Shown: one piece after another, positions 34,714 through 43,859 of the stretch | How positions within the stretch are numbered: the stretch's first letter is position 1 | Layout of the letters: every line of letters starts with the position of its first letter | Position numbers and translations under genes: made by a program | Assembly (NCBI GenBank): GCA_025353725.1 | Contig: JANXOF010000021.1 | Coordinates: 84,945 to 148,944, forward strand | Length of the DNA stretch: 64,000 nucleotides | From: Polyangiaceae bacterium | GTDB taxonomy: Bacteria > Myxococcota_A > Polyangia > Polyangiales > Polyangiaceae | Direction of reading: 5' to 3' | The notes under the pieces: model-generated | Seen by the model: only the letters and a program-made list of their open reading frames with translations | Told to the model about the DNA's origin: nothing | Databases searched by the model: none

Positions 34714-35149
34714 AGCGACGGCGGACGCTAGCACGCACTCCGCCACCTGCCATCCCGCCGAGCACCACCTGCGGCGTTCGGGGTAGCGGAAGAACGGCGC
34801 GCAAACCTCGTCGCCGAGCCGAACGACCACGAACCCAAGGCACGCGCTTCAACACGAAGCGCGTGGCGCAAGTCGGCGTCGGAACCTCCCAACCTCGACG
34901 TCTTCGCCTCGGAAGCAAATTCCTCGGGCCGTCAGCAGACGCGCGCGGCGCACACTTCCGAAACCTGTGAGAAGTTGGGGGGATCACGACGGATCCGCAA
35001 CTCTAGACCACGGCGATTAAACGCCCTCACGGCAAACGTTTAATTCAGGCAGAAACAGCCTTGGCGAGCGCCCCGCACGTCTGGCATCTTCCTTGCTGGA
35101 GGGAAGAGCGTAACTGCAACCGCATTCAATGCGCGAGGAGAGTAGCCAA
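34714..35149. other. 436-base divergent intergenic region with an inverted repeat
   Basis: It separates the minus-strand kinase gene from the plus-strand lipoprotein gene. The part up to about 34990 is GC-rich and may belong to an extended kinase leader. The part from 35010 to 35150 is AT-richer, carries a perfect inverted repeat (35016-35044) and ends with a GAGGAG ribosome site before GTG 35150. Confidence 0.5.
35016..35044. promoter_or_regulatory. Candidate operator: 8-base inverted repeat with arms two helical turns apart
   Basis: ATTAAACG (35016-35023) and CGTTTAAT (35037-35044) are perfect inverted copies with start-to-start spacing of 21 bases, so both arms face the same side of the helix. 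The site lies about 105 bases upstream of the lipoprotein start codon in an otherwise GC-rich region, as expected for a dimeric regulator. Confidence 0.45.
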
Positions 35150-35893
35150 GTGAACACTTCACGTCACCCCAATCGAACCCGTCTCGGCTCGATATTCGCT
35201 GTTCTTTTCGCAGGCGTAGTCGCCTTAGCGTGCAACACGTCGGCCAACGAAAACGACCCGAGCGACAGCCAAGCTGCAGCCCTGGGGGAAGGAAACCCCG
35301 AGGGGACGCGGTGGAATGGCAACGGCTACACGAAATGCCTTAATGAGGCGGTATACAAGGACGGAACGCCATACCTAAAAACGTTCAAGGGCACGAAAGT
35401 ATGTGCCCGTCGCTACCCAAAGACATGGTCAAACGAAAAACAAAATGCATTTGATGAAGCCGCAGGCTCTGCACTTCGCGTCGGGAGGGATGGCCCTGCG
35501 GACGGTGACTACGATCTAAACCGTCCGCAAAGCGCGACGTGCGTCCCGTGGCGAAACGTTAACGTCGTCGAACCGCTCGTCTACAAAGAATACCGCTTTC
35601 GCACTACCAACGTCGCAGGCTACGGTTCTAGTCGGATACTCGTCGGATGGAGCACCACGGGTTACCCGTCGTACGTCTTTGCGACCGACGATCACTACGA
35701 TAACCTGATACGTGTTCTCGGCCATATGGACGGAGCGCGCGTGGCGGTCGAAGACTATGCCACGGGAAAGTACGTCGTCGGCGGGGCGTGTGTTCCAATG
35801 ATCGCCGACGCGGAGGGAGGCGAGTCTGTCGCGTTCGACGACACTGGCACTGGCGATGTCGCGATGTCAGAGGCCCCGCCAGACGTTTTCTGA
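35150..35893 (+). CDS. Predicted lipoprotein of unknown function
   Basis: A 247-residue protein from GTG 35150, which has GAGGAG nine bases upstream; ATG 35129 is in frame but has no ribosome site. The signal GSIFAVLFAGVVALAC has lipobox ALAC. The mature part begins with an Asn/Asp/Ser-rich linker (TSANENDPSDSQAA), then a globular domain with aromatic, Cys-containing blocks such as KGTKVCARRYPKTWSNEKQNA, SATCVPWRNVNVV and VGGACVPMIADAEGG. I do not recognise the family. The upstream inverted repeat suggests that it is regulated. Confidence 0.75.
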   Translation: MNTSRHPNRTRLGSIFAVLFAGVVALACNTSANENDPSDSQAAALGEGNPEGTRWNGNGYTKCLNEAVYKDGTPYLKTFKGTKVCARRYPKTWSNEKQNAFDEAAGSALRVGRDGPADGDYDLNRPQSATCVPWRNVNVVEPLVYKEYRFRTTNVAGYGSSRILVGWSTTGYPSYVFATDDHYDNLIRVLGHMDGARVAVEDYATGKYVVGGACVPMIADAEGGESVAFDDTGTGDVAMSEAPPDVF

Positions 35894-35935
35894 TGCCGCG
35901 AGCCAGACAAACGAGGAACGAACATCAGCGGCCCC

Positions 35936-36595
35936 TTATTTAGCGATGAGATAGGCGGATTCCTCGAACTGGGAAATGCCGGCGCTCACGAACCGCGAAC
36001 CCGCGGGCGACGGCTCATTCGACAACAGCTCGACGGAAACCGAGGGCCGCGCATGAGTGTAGAGCGCACGCACATGCTCCGCGTTCACGCTCCAAGGAGG
36101 GCCTGATGCCTTGCCTTGGTCGTACGCGAACGCGATGAGAAAGATGACTCCGCCGTCCTCGACCATCGAGTGGCACAACGCGACGTACCGCGCGCGCGCC
36201 TTCGGGTCGAGAGCCACGAGGGCTGCCCGATCGTAGATTACGTCAAAGCGACCCAGCGTATCAGGCGAGATGCCGAAGATATCGCCACAAAGAAGCGTGA
36301 CGCCGCCCGCGCTCGACGACGGCATGCCGCCGACTTCGTCAAATTGAGGGAGCCACCTCTGCTCGGTGAAGAACGCGCGAATCGCTTCCGGTACGAACTC
36401 TACTCCAACAACCTCATGACCTCGACGGGCGAGCCATCGCAAGTCGAACGCCTTCCCGGCCAGGGGGACCAAGATACGGAGTGGTCGCTTGGTTTCGAGC
36501 CGCGCGATGTGAGCTTCGAGCCTACGGTTGGCGCGACCTTCATGAAAGCCCAACTGCCCCTTCGCCCATCGTTTCGACCAAAATTCATGTTCCAT
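35936..36595 (-). CDS. TPMT-family SAM-dependent methyltransferase (thiopurine S-methyltransferase-like)
   Basis: A 219-residue protein of the usual TPMT size. It begins with MEHEFWSKRWAKGQLGFHEG, the typical start with Trp and Gly-Phe-His, followed by RILVPLAGKAFDLRWLARRGHEVVGVE, the SAM-binding region (quoted in part), then FDVIYDRAALVALDPKARARY with the motif-II Asp. Bacterial members methylate selenium, tellurium or sulfur compounds using SAM in the cytoplasm. It is separate from its neighbours, and no metal-resistance genes are nearby. Confidence 0.88.
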   Translation of the reverse strand: MEHEFWSKRWAKGQLGFHEGRANRRLEAHIARLETKRPLRILVPLAGKAFDLRWLARRGHEVVGVEFVPEAIRAFFTEQRWLPQFDEVGGMPSSSAGGVTLLCGDIFGISPDTLGRFDVIYDRAALVALDPKARARYVALCHSMVEDGGVIFLIAFAYDQGKASGPPWSVNAEHVRALYTHARPSVSVELLSNEPSPAGSRFVSAGISQFEESAYLIAK

Positions 36596-36635
36596 ACGTT
36601 GAGCTCCAAGTTTCTTCTACGCGTTAAGCGCGGCG

Positions 36636-37547
36636 TCAAATCACGCCGCGCCAATCGGCGGTTGCATGCATGTTCCACGCATCGCGCAAGCGCGTCAGCG
36701 CGTCATCCTCAAGGGGTCCGTCAGAAGCTGCGTCGATGGCGGCCGCTAAGTGTGCCACGTTTGCCGTGCCAACAAGCGCCGACGACACGCCTTCCGCAAA
36801 TGCGGCGAACCGCACCGCAAGAGCCGGCCACGACAATGGCGCAGGGTCGAAGGCCAGCGCCTTCGCGCGTTGCCAGTAGGTGCGCACGTCGGAGGCACCA
36901 GGTGCATTCTCGAACTGCCACGCGGCATTCGCCAGCGTCCGCTTGGCGAGCACGCCAATCCCGGCCGCGCGCGCGTCGGCGACGGCGGTGAGCAGCGAGC
37001 CACGATCAAATGGATTGATCGAGCATTCGACGACGCCAAATCGGCCCGACGCCACAGCCCATGCAAGGCCGTCGTTCTCTCCTGAATACCCGGCCACGCG
37101 TATCTTACCTGCGCGTCTCGCGCGCTCAAGCTCATGATGAATGTCGTCACGTTCGAGCGTGCGTACATCGCAGGAGTGAAGAAGGAATACGTCAACGACG
37201 TCCGTTTGCAAGCGGCCGAGCGCAGCGTCGATGCCTAAGCGAATGACGTCGCCCGTCCAGTCGGCCGTGCCAGGAACGCCGTAGCCGCCCTTCGTCGCCA
37301 GCACGACCGTCGATCGCCGCGCACCGTGAGAGAGTGCGCGCCCGAGCCGCTCCTCCGAAGCGCCATAGCTCGGCGCCGTGTCGAACACGGTGACGCCGCG
37401 ATCGAGCGCCGTCCCCACCAGAGCGTCGGCCTCCGCGTCGGTAAGGCGACCCGCGCCGAGCGGCCCCGCGCCAAACCCGAGCACGGAAACCTCGAGCCCT
37501 GTAGCTCCCAACGATCGCTTAGGCACTCCCGAGGTCACGGTCGACAA
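36636..37547 (-). CDS. Aldo/keto reductase family oxidoreductase
   Basis: A 303-residue TIM-barrel enzyme of normal length. RSLGATGLEVSVLGFG is the family N-terminus. The catalytic tetrad can be seen as Asp and Tyr in VFDTAPSYG, Lys in VLATKGGYG and His in VFLLHSCD. The NADPH-phosphate region is near the C-terminus (LVGTANVAHLAAAI). It reduces aldehydes or sugar lactones; the substrate is not predictable. It is close to the L-fucose/galactose dehydrogenase-like branch by general layout. It is convergent with nothing and starts 75 bases from the divergent TPR/PEGA gene. Confidence 0.9.
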   Translation of the reverse strand: MSTVTSGVPKRSLGATGLEVSVLGFGAGPLGAGRLTDAEADALVGTALDRGVTVFDTAPSYGASEERLGRALSHGARRSTVVLATKGGYGVPGTADWTGDVIRLGIDAALGRLQTDVVDVFLLHSCDVRTLERDDIHHELERARRAGKIRVAGYSGENDGLAWAVASGRFGVVECSINPFDRGSLLTAVADARAAGIGVLAKRTLANAAWQFENAPGASDVRTYWQRAKALAFDPAPLSWPALAVRFAAFAEGVSSALVGTANVAHLAAAIDAASDGPLEDDALTRLRDAWNMHATADWRGVI

Positions 37548-37622
37548 GTTCCAAAAGCACGCACTAAGTTAGTCATTTTCGAGATCCTTACCTAGCACGC
37601 GTGGTCCTGGTATGGCTTGAGG

Positions 37623-38759
37623 ATGCGCGTTTTTGAGTCTCTCCCGCAGAGTGTTCGCCAACGCCGAACCGGGTTCGCGTTCGCGGTCGCATGGCACGCT
37701 CGTGCGGTCACGCTGGCAAGGGCGCTCGCCTTTATGGCGGTGCCCATGGCGCTCATGGGGGTTTCGACAGAAGCCATCGCGCAAGAGGCTTCCTCGCAAG
37801 ACATTGCTCAGGCAAGGCAACTAGGCCAGCAAGCGCAAGCCGCTTACGATACTGCAAACTACACGGAGTCGGAGAAGCTATGGTTCGCCGCCTCAAAGCT
37901 CTACGCACAGGCTCCCACCTTGACACTAGGGCTCGCGCGCGCCCAAGCGAAGCTGGGAAAATTCTTTGCGGCGCAAGAGAGCTACGCCAAACTTATCCGT
38001 GAATGGAGCTCGAATGCGACCGCCCCACAGCCGTTCAAAGACGCTGTCGAAGTCGCAAAGTCCGAAGTCGTGACCGTGTCCGCCAAAGTCGCAAGCGTCA
38101 CGCTGAGCATCGACGGTCCCGCCGCGACAAGCGCTTCGGTGACCCTCGATGGTCAGCCGGTGCCGTCCTTTGCCTTGGGTCTTAAACGACCGGTCGACCC
38201 TGGCTTTCACAAGGTTGCGGCGACGGCCGACGGCTATAAGCCGCTCGAAACGACGTTTTCCGTGAGCGAGGGTGGCGCCGCTATTGTCGCGCTGAAGATG
38301 GATAAGCCTGGCGCCCCACTCGCGGGCATAACCGTCGTCGCACCGGGACCTACGCTGAGACCACGCCCGGATGCAAAAGACAAACGTTCATCCAACAAGA
38401 CTTTGGCGCTCGTCGCGTTCGGGGTCGGTGGCGCGGGACTCCTTGTGGGCGGAGTCGCCGGCGTCATCGCACTCGGTAAGGCGAGCGACCTCAAGAGCAA
38501 ATGCGACGCGGACAAAGCTTGCCCCTCCGGCGAGCAGGACAACGTCGATAGCTACAAGTCCATGGGAACACTGTCGACCATCGGCTTCGTCGTGGCCGGG
38601 GTGGGAGCCGTTGCCGGCGCCGTGCTCTGGTTCACCGCGCCGAAGGAGAGAGAGGCCGTCGCCGCAACCGCACGGCGATACACGACTTTCTCTTCGCGAG
38701 GCATCACCGTCTCTCCGTACTTCGGCGGCACTGCGGCAGGCGTATCGGGCGGCTTCTAA
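37623..38759 (+). CDS. TPR-PEGA family protein with signal anchor and C-terminal membrane helices
   Basis: A 378-residue protein. A signal or anchor near residues 20-55 ends in MGVSTEAIAQEA. A TPR-like helical part follows (ARQLGQQAQAAYDTANYTES), then a PEGA-like unit (ATSASVTLDGQPVPSFALGL), a Pro/Lys linker and two hydrophobic helices near 262-283 and 318-340. The plan is the same as for the kinase-linked PEGA protein at 31957-32997, so the two are probably distant paralogues. Here there is no kinase next door. ATG 37623 is preferred over TTG 37617; the ribosome site is weak. The function is unknown, with a role at the envelope inferred. Confidence 0.75.
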   Translation: MRVFESLPQSVRQRRTGFAFAVAWHARAVTLARALAFMAVPMALMGVSTEAIAQEASSQDIAQARQLGQQAQAAYDTANYTESEKLWFAASKLYAQAPTLTLGLARAQAKLGKFFAAQESYAKLIREWSSNATAPQPFKDAVEVAKSEVVTVSAKVASVTLSIDGPAATSASVTLDGQPVPSFALGLKRPVDPGFHKVAATADGYKPLETTFSVSEGGAAIVALKMDKPGAPLAGITVVAPGPTLRPRPDAKDKRSSNKTLALVAFGVGGAGLLVGGVAGVIALGKASDLKSKCDADKACPSGEQDNVDSYKSMGTLSTIGFVVAGVGAVAGAVLWFTAPKEREAVAATARRYTTFSSRGITVSPYFGGTAAGVSGGF

Positions 38760-38893
38760 GCAGAAGGCGTTCCATGCGTCGGGCCACGAACCTTGCTCGT
38801 CGACTCGACCCGCGCGGCGGACGACTTGAAAGCTTCGCGGCTCGCGCCATCAGCGCGCAGTAACGCGAAGCACATTCGACGAATGCCCACTTA

Positions 38894-39319
38894 CTAAGAG
38901 CAGGTGGCGCCTGTAGGGACTCCCTCGTTCGTCAAGCACTTCCCGCCACTGGAGTTCGAGGTATAGCTCTTACCGTCGGCGCTGTAGATCCTGCACTTGA
39001 CACTGCAGGACTCGGCACCCGCGGCGGGGGCCGCCGGGCCAGCCGCGACCGGAGCGTTCCACGGCGGCGTAAACTCACCGTCGTCGCCTCCTTGCTCGGG
39101 AGCGCCCGCACCGCCCGCGGCCGCCTTGCCATCGCTTTCGACTTTGCCTGAAGCCGCACTGACGCAGGCGCTGAATTCAGGCGATCCAACTTTGAGAGAA
39201 AAGCAGTCGCTGATGGTCTGCTTGCTCGCGGTTTGCTCAGTCCCTTCCTCGGTGGCAGCCGAGCAGCCAACTGCAGTGAAAGCGAAGAGCGAGGCGAACA
39301 CGACAGAGGTGATTTTCAT
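38894..39319 (-). CDS. Small predicted lipoprotein, Cys-containing
   Basis: A 141-residue protein. ATG 39319 has AAGGAG about 9 bases upstream and gives MKITSVVFASLFAFTAVGC, a clear lipoprotein signal. The mature chain has a Cys pair region (DCFSLKVGSPEFSACVSA), a Gly/Ala/Pro-rich low-complexity middle and a C-terminal Cys-rich motif (CSVKCRIYSADGKSY then CLTNEGVPTGATC). I recognise no family. The C-terminal four-cysteine unit is typical in style of small Myxococcota surface lipoproteins. Confidence 0.75.
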   Translation of the reverse strand: MKITSVVFASLFAFTAVGCSAATEEGTEQTASKQTISDCFSLKVGSPEFSACVSAASGKVESDGKAAAGGAGAPEQGGDDGEFTPPWNAPVAAGPAAPAAGAESCSVKCRIYSADGKSYTSNSSGGKCLTNEGVPTGATCS

Positions 39320-39394
39320 GGTGCGGGACTCCTTGTTCGGCTTCGTGCCGGTCACGTAACAAGGAGCCGCCGACTACGCGGGCCGTCGCACTCG

Positions 39395-39414
39395 AAATGA
39401 AAGTTTTTTCATTT
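39395..39414. promoter_or_regulatory. AT-rich perfect inverted repeat upstream of the small lipoprotein gene
   Basis: AAATGAAA and TTTCATTT are perfect inverted arms around a 4-base loop, about 75 bases upstream of the minus-strand lipoprotein start and inside the divergent gap to pyrC. It stands out from the GC-rich surroundings. It could be a regulator site, an upstream promoter element or a hairpin; I cannot choose among these. Confidence 0.35.
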
Positions 39415-39567
39415 TTCGATCGCCGCCTGAACTGTCTCGCCGTCGTCAACTTGCCGCACGCCGCGTAGCCTTCCCGTACGACAGCCCTCGCGCTGCGGTC
39501 AGGCCGGTCGCAACACGCGCTCGCCGAGCCTTCCTTCGCTGATCCCTACGTGGTACCTGCACGACTC

Positions 39568-40884
39568 ATGTACGAGGCGCTTGTCTTCCGGCGGGTCCGC
39601 GCCATTGACCCCTCCATCGCACTCGACGCGGAAGTGGACGTGGTCGTCGAGGGCAAGACCATCACGCGCGTCGGTCCTCGGGCCGGTGACTCCGTAAGCG
39701 GCGAGCGCGTGCGGCGTATCGAGATCAACGGCGCCTACCTTCTGCCCGGCCTCATCGACCTTCACGCGCACCTGCGTGAGCCCGGGCAAGAAGGCAAGGA
39801 GGACCTGAAGAGCGGTCTCGCCGCCGCCGCCGCCGGGGGGTTCACCGACGTTTGCGCGATGCCCAACACGCGCCCCGTCAATGACACGCGGTTCGTCACC
39901 GAAATGCTTGTCCGGAAGGCGCGTGAGCTCGGCGGCGCACGGCTGCACCCGATTGGGTCGATCACAGTCGGCCAGAGGGGCGAGACGCTCACGGAGATGG
40001 CAGACCTCAAAGACGCCGGCGCCGTAGCCGTGAGTGACGACGGCTACTGCGTCACGCGGAGCGACGTCATGCGCCGCGCGCTCGAGTACGCGAGCACGTT
40101 CGACATGCCGCTTATTCAGCATGCCGAAGACCACGCGCTTACGAAAGACGCGCAGATGCACGAAGGGGCTATCAGCACGCGCCTGGGCCTCCGCGGGTGG
40201 CCTCGCGTCGCGGAGGACATCATCGTCGCGCGCGACGTCATCCTTGCAGAGTACACGGGAGCCCGCTACCACCTTGCCCACGTATCGACGCTCGGCGCGG
40301 TCCGCATTCTTCGTGAAGCCAAGTCGCGTGGCATCAAAGTCACGGCAGAGGTCACGCCACACCACCTGTTGCTTACGGACGCCTCGCTTCTTGGATACGA
40401 CACGGCCTGCAAGGTCAACCCTCCACTCCGGGAAGACGCTGACCTCCTTGCGCTCCGCGAGGCACTCGCAGACGGGACCATCGACTGCATTGCGACGGAC
40501 CACGCGCCGCACTCCGTCCTTGATAAAGACGTCGAGCTGAGTGAGGCATTGCCCGGAATGATTGGCCTGGAGCTTTGCGTTCCCCTCATGCTTGGCCTCG
40601 TCGCGCGAGGCGTACTTCCACTTTCGCGCGTCATCGACGCATTAACACGCGCGCCTTCACGAGTCGTCGGGCTTCCGGCGCGGCACATTCGCGAAGGTTG
40701 TGAAGCCTCGCTTACTCTTGTCGACCCCGCGCGAAGTTGGGTCGTGGCGCCGGAGCGCCTGCGCACAAAGAGTAGAAACACGCCCTTTCTTGGGCAAACC
40801 GTAAAGGGTATGGTCATGATGACACTCGTTTCAGGCGCCGTCGCGTTCGAGTCACTTGACGCGGTGCCGCAGGCTGCATCCTGA
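39568..40884 (+). CDS. pyrC: Dihydroorotase (class I)
   Basis: A 438-residue amidohydrolase from ATG 39568 (MYEALVFRRVRAID); GTG 39550 is in frame but adds six residues. Metal and substrate motifs are DLHAHLREPGQEGKED (His-x-His), AMPNTRPVND, AVAVSDDGY, LIQHAEDH, YHLAHVST and ATDHAPHS. It cyclises N-carbamoyl-aspartate to dihydroorotate in pyrimidine synthesis. The stop overlaps carA by one base (TGATG), so the two pyrimidine genes are translationally coupled. It shows the multifunctional-complex type of dihydroorotase rather than the E. coli short type. Confidence 0.94.
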   Translation: MYEALVFRRVRAIDPSIALDAEVDVVVEGKTITRVGPRAGDSVSGERVRRIEINGAYLLPGLIDLHAHLREPGQEGKEDLKSGLAAAAAGGFTDVCAMPNTRPVNDTRFVTEMLVRKARELGGARLHPIGSITVGQRGETLTEMADLKDAGAVAVSDDGYCVTRSDVMRRALEYASTFDMPLIQHAEDHALTKDAQMHEGAISTRLGLRGWPRVAEDIIVARDVILAEYTGARYHLAHVSTLGAVRILREAKSRGIKVTAEVTPHHLLLTDASLLGYDTACKVNPPLREDADLLALREALADGTIDCIATDHAPHSVLDKDVELSEALPGMIGLELCVPLMLGLVARGVLPLSRVIDALTRAPSRVVGLPARHIREGCEASLTLVDPARSWVVAPERLRTKSRNTPFLGQTVKGMVMMTLVSGAVAFESLDAVPQAAS

Positions 40885-42053
40885 TGAACTCTTCACTCCG
40901 AAGTGGTGCCTCGCGCGCAGACGCACCGCGAGAGAAACACCCCGCACGGCTTGTGCTTGCAGACGGAGCGGTTTTCGAAGGCGAAGCCTACGGAGCGCGC
41001 GGCACGACGACCGGCGAAGCCGTATTTACCACGACGATGACCGGCTATCAGGAGGTCCTTACCGACCCGTCGTACACCGGCCAGCTCGTCGTCATGACCG
41101 CGCCCGAGATCGGGAACGTAGGCGTGAACGCCTCCGATGCGGAGTCGATCGACGGCAAACCTCACGTTTCTGGATTCATCGTGCGGGATGCAAGTCCAGT
41201 GGCGTCGAATTGGCGCGCCGAGCGAACCCTCGATGCCTACTTGGCAGAGAACGGTATTGTGGCGATAAGCGGCGTTGATACGCGAAAGCTCACACGTCAC
41301 CTGCGCGACTACGGTTCGCAAAACGGGGCGATTGGCAACGAATCTGTCGACGTACTCCTGGCACGCGCGCAGCAGGCGCCAAACATGTCTGGACTCGACC
41401 TCGTGAAGCTCGTAACCCCGGACGCGGCGTACACGTTCACCGAAGGGCGCGGGGCTTGGAACCCAACCACCGGGAGCGTCCGCGCCGCGCATGCCCATCA
41501 CGTCGTGGCTATCGACTACGGCGTGAAGAAGAACATCCTCCGCTGCTTGGTCGACGCCGGCTGCCGGGTGACCGTCGTGCCCGCAAGTACGAGTGCCGCG
41601 GACATCCTCGCGCTTCAACCCGACGGGGTATTCCTCTCCAATGGCCCGGGCGACCCTTCCGCCGTCGGCTACGCCACGAAGACCGTGCACGAGTTGCTTG
41701 GAAAGAAGCCTATTTTCGGCATTTGCCTCGGCCACCAGCTTCTTGCTCTCGCGCTGGGCGGGACCACCTATAAGTTGAAATTTGGGCACCGCGGCGCCAA
41801 TCAGCCGGTCAAAGATCTCACCACCGGTCGCATCGAGATCACGTCACAAAACCACGGTTTTTGCGTCGATCTCGCGTCGCTGCCAAAGGGAGTTTCGAGC
41901 ACACATATTCACCTCAACGACGGCACCAGCGAGGGCCTCGCGGCGCCGAGTCTTCGGGCCTTTAGCGTGCAGTATCATCCGGAAGCCGCGGCAGGTCCGC
42001 ACGACTCTCACTACCTTTTCGACCGCTTCAACGCACTCATGTCGTCCTCGTAG
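40884..42053 (+). CDS. carA: Carbamoyl-phosphate synthase small (glutaminase) subunit
   Basis: A 389-residue protein with normal domain order. The N-terminal domain starts ARLVLADGAVFEGEAYGA and includes TTTMTGYQEVLTDPSY. The class I glutaminase domain has SNGPGDP, the catalytic Cys in GICLGHQLLALA and the His/Glu of YHPEAAAGPHD. It hydrolyses glutamine and channels ammonia to CarB for carbamoyl phosphate, which feeds pyrimidines, arginine and possibly the carbamoyltransferase of the glycan locus. carB is not adjacent. The gene is coupled to pyrC by a one-base overlap. Confidence 0.95.
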   Translation: MNSSLRSGASRADAPREKHPARLVLADGAVFEGEAYGARGTTTGEAVFTTTMTGYQEVLTDPSYTGQLVVMTAPEIGNVGVNASDAESIDGKPHVSGFIVRDASPVASNWRAERTLDAYLAENGIVAISGVDTRKLTRHLRDYGSQNGAIGNESVDVLLARAQQAPNMSGLDLVKLVTPDAAYTFTEGRGAWNPTTGSVRAAHAHHVVAIDYGVKKNILRCLVDAGCRVTVVPASTSAADILALQPDGVFLSNGPGDPSAVGYATKTVHELLGKKPIFGICLGHQLLALALGGTTYKLKFGHRGANQPVKDLTTGRIEITSQNHGFCVDLASLPKGVSSTHIHLNDGTSEGLAAPSLRAFSVQYHPEAAAGPHDSHYLFDRFNALMSSS

Positions 42054-42102
42054 GCCGCGGTAACGCCGCGAATGTGACAGAAGTGTCTGGCGCCTGTACC
42101 TA

Positions 42103-42447
42103 GTGCTTCCCGTGCTCCCCCAAAAGGGCATTGGCGTCCTCGGCATGAAGTCGCTCGGCTCGGGAATCATCTTAGAGAGCAACGTAGTGACCGCGACTGA
42201 ATGCCTAAGCTATGCCATGAACCTACCCACGTCAGTGGTCATTACCGGCTGCGACAGTATGGGGGTTCTCGATCAGGCCATTGCCACGGCACTCGCATTC
42301 AAACCTATGGATCCGTCGCACGTGCAAGCGCTTCTCGACAAAACACGAGATCTCGCAAAAGACGGGAAGTTCGAGCGCTTCAAGACGAGTACGCAATTTG
42401 ACGGTACCCACAAACATCCCGAATGGCTCGAAAAGGCATCGATCTAA
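42103..42447 (+). pseudogene. Truncated aldo/keto reductase remnant (C-terminal third)
   Basis: A 114-codon frame whose product starts directly in conserved C-terminal sequence of a larger aldo/keto reductase family: LPQKGIGVLGMKSLGSG, ATECLSYAMNLPTSVVITGC and KFERFKTSTQFDGTHKHPEWL. Homologues are about 330 residues, so roughly two thirds, including the catalytic tetrad, are missing. Upstream of about 42100 the frame continues only to a stop at 42061 with no similarity, which marks the deletion edge just after carA. The start at GTG 42103 is arbitrary. It is distinct from the intact reductase at 36636-37547. It is probably non-functional. Confidence 0.75.
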
Positions 42448-42484
42448 CGTACTGACGTGGCTTACACATAGCGTTCGATGTACT

Positions 42485-43615
42485 CTACCTCGAGCCGCTG
42501 ACGCCAACGTCGTGACCTTCGAGGCCGTTCAGACTCCGTACGTTGGTTCGGCACGTCGCGTCGCTTGCCGCGGCGCGCGAGCACGCGCCCGTGAGTCCGT
42601 TCGCGTTCGCGAGTCTATCCGAGCATGCGTCCAGACACGCGTTGTCCTCACAGGCAAGCGTGCAGGCATCGAGATCGAAACCTCCCGTGCACGCGGCGCG
42701 ACTCTCGCAGCGATAGAACTGTCCATTGAAGCAGCACCCCGTGGCCTCGAGACTCGCCTCCTCGTTCAGCCCTGCCGCCTCCGAGCTGTTTTCCGGTATG
42801 CCCATCCCCACAGCTTTCATATGCGCGTCAAGAAACGCGAGTTGTTTGTCGACCCGTGTATTCCGCACGCCGTCGGCACAGGACCCGTCGACCCGCGCCG
42901 TGCGCCGCGCGACGCCCAAGATGACTTCCCGACCGTTAACCAATCCAAGAATAGGCCCCCCCGAATCTCCATGGCATTGCGTGCCAGAGAGGTTGCCTGC
43001 GGTAAACTCGATAGGCCCAACGCCCGCAAGCGTAACTTCGACTTCATTCTTTGTTCCAGAAGCGCTCGACTCTGTGTCCTCCACGTGGCCATAGCCGACC
43101 GCACGGGCGACCGTCCCCTCGAGCCCTAACGATTCTAGCGATTGCCGGTTGTAAGGAAGATACGGCAGGATCTGTGCGTGCGGCGCGAGAACAACCACCG
43201 CAAGGTCGTTTGCGCCTGTCTGCCAAATAAAACCAGGATGTTGAAACCGCGCGCTCGTGGCGATCAGGATGGGTTTTAACCGCGCGCTCTTCGTGACACT
43301 TTCAGACGTACCGACCTCGACTTTTTCAACCTTAAAGCCGAGCGCGGCTTCGTTGATGCAATGGCTTGCTGTAAGCACGAGGTCAGGGGCGATGAGCGTT
43401 CCCGTGCACGTCGCTACCGCGCTCCTGCCGTGGACGAGGACGGCCACCACCGCGGAGTCGCGGTTGTCGGCGCTACCGCCAAGGATACCGGCGCCTAAGC
43501 CCGCCACGTCCTCCCGCGCAGCCGAGTCGCAGCCGCCGACGAACAGAGGCAGAGCAAAAAGCAGGCAACCAAGGCGAGTCACAAACGGAAACGCCGCAAG
43601 CGGGTGAGAGCGCAT
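42485..43615 (-). CDS. Trypsin-like serine protease, predicted lipoprotein with Cys-rich C-terminal tail
   Basis: A 376-residue protein from ATG 43615, which has GGAGG upstream and yields a lipoprotein signal (LGCLLFALPLFVGGC); the frame open to 43882 is not needed. The S1 triad is present: His in VLTASHC, Asp in GANDLAVVVL and Ser in CHGDSGGPIL. After the protease domain (to about residue 290) comes a Cys-rich tail (ATGCCFNGQFYRCESRAAC, then more Cys pairs) resembling small disulfide modules on Myxococcota surface proteins. It probably acts outside the cell or on the outer membrane. It is divergent from rimO. Confidence 0.9.
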   Translation of the reverse strand: MRSHPLAAFPFVTRLGCLLFALPLFVGGCDSAAREDVAGLGAGILGGSADNRDSAVVAVLVHGRSAVATCTGTLIAPDLVLTASHCINEAALGFKVEKVEVGTSESVTKSARLKPILIATSARFQHPGFIWQTGANDLAVVVLAPHAQILPYLPYNRQSLESLGLEGTVARAVGYGHVEDTESSASGTKNEVEVTLAGVGPIEFTAGNLSGTQCHGDSGGPILGLVNGREVILGVARRTARVDGSCADGVRNTRVDKQLAFLDAHMKAVGMGIPENSSEAAGLNEEASLEATGCCFNGQFYRCESRAACTGGFDLDACTLACEDNACLDACSDRLANANGLTGACSRAAASDATCRTNVRSLNGLEGHDVGVSGSR

Positions 43616-43859
43616 TGAACCTCCGAACATTCGCCGCGTTCGCCGACGCTGGCAAACACGCGAGCGTTCAAGGGTGACGCTCGTGAGCGTTAGCGATGCA
43701 TTGTGTGTGCCGCCAAGGGTGAGAGCCCAAGTCGATGATTTTACAGCATATACATCGTGCGTAAGAAAGCTGATGTCGTGCGACCGAGGCTGTCTCCCCT
43801 GGATCGTCTTAGGCAGGCGCTCGACCCGCCGTTGCGTGCTATAGACCGCAGAATTACCC

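Noticed and set aside
39499-40512. 337-codon open frame on the minus strand
   Set aside because: Antisense to pyrC with its complete metal motifs; the product has no recognised sequence.
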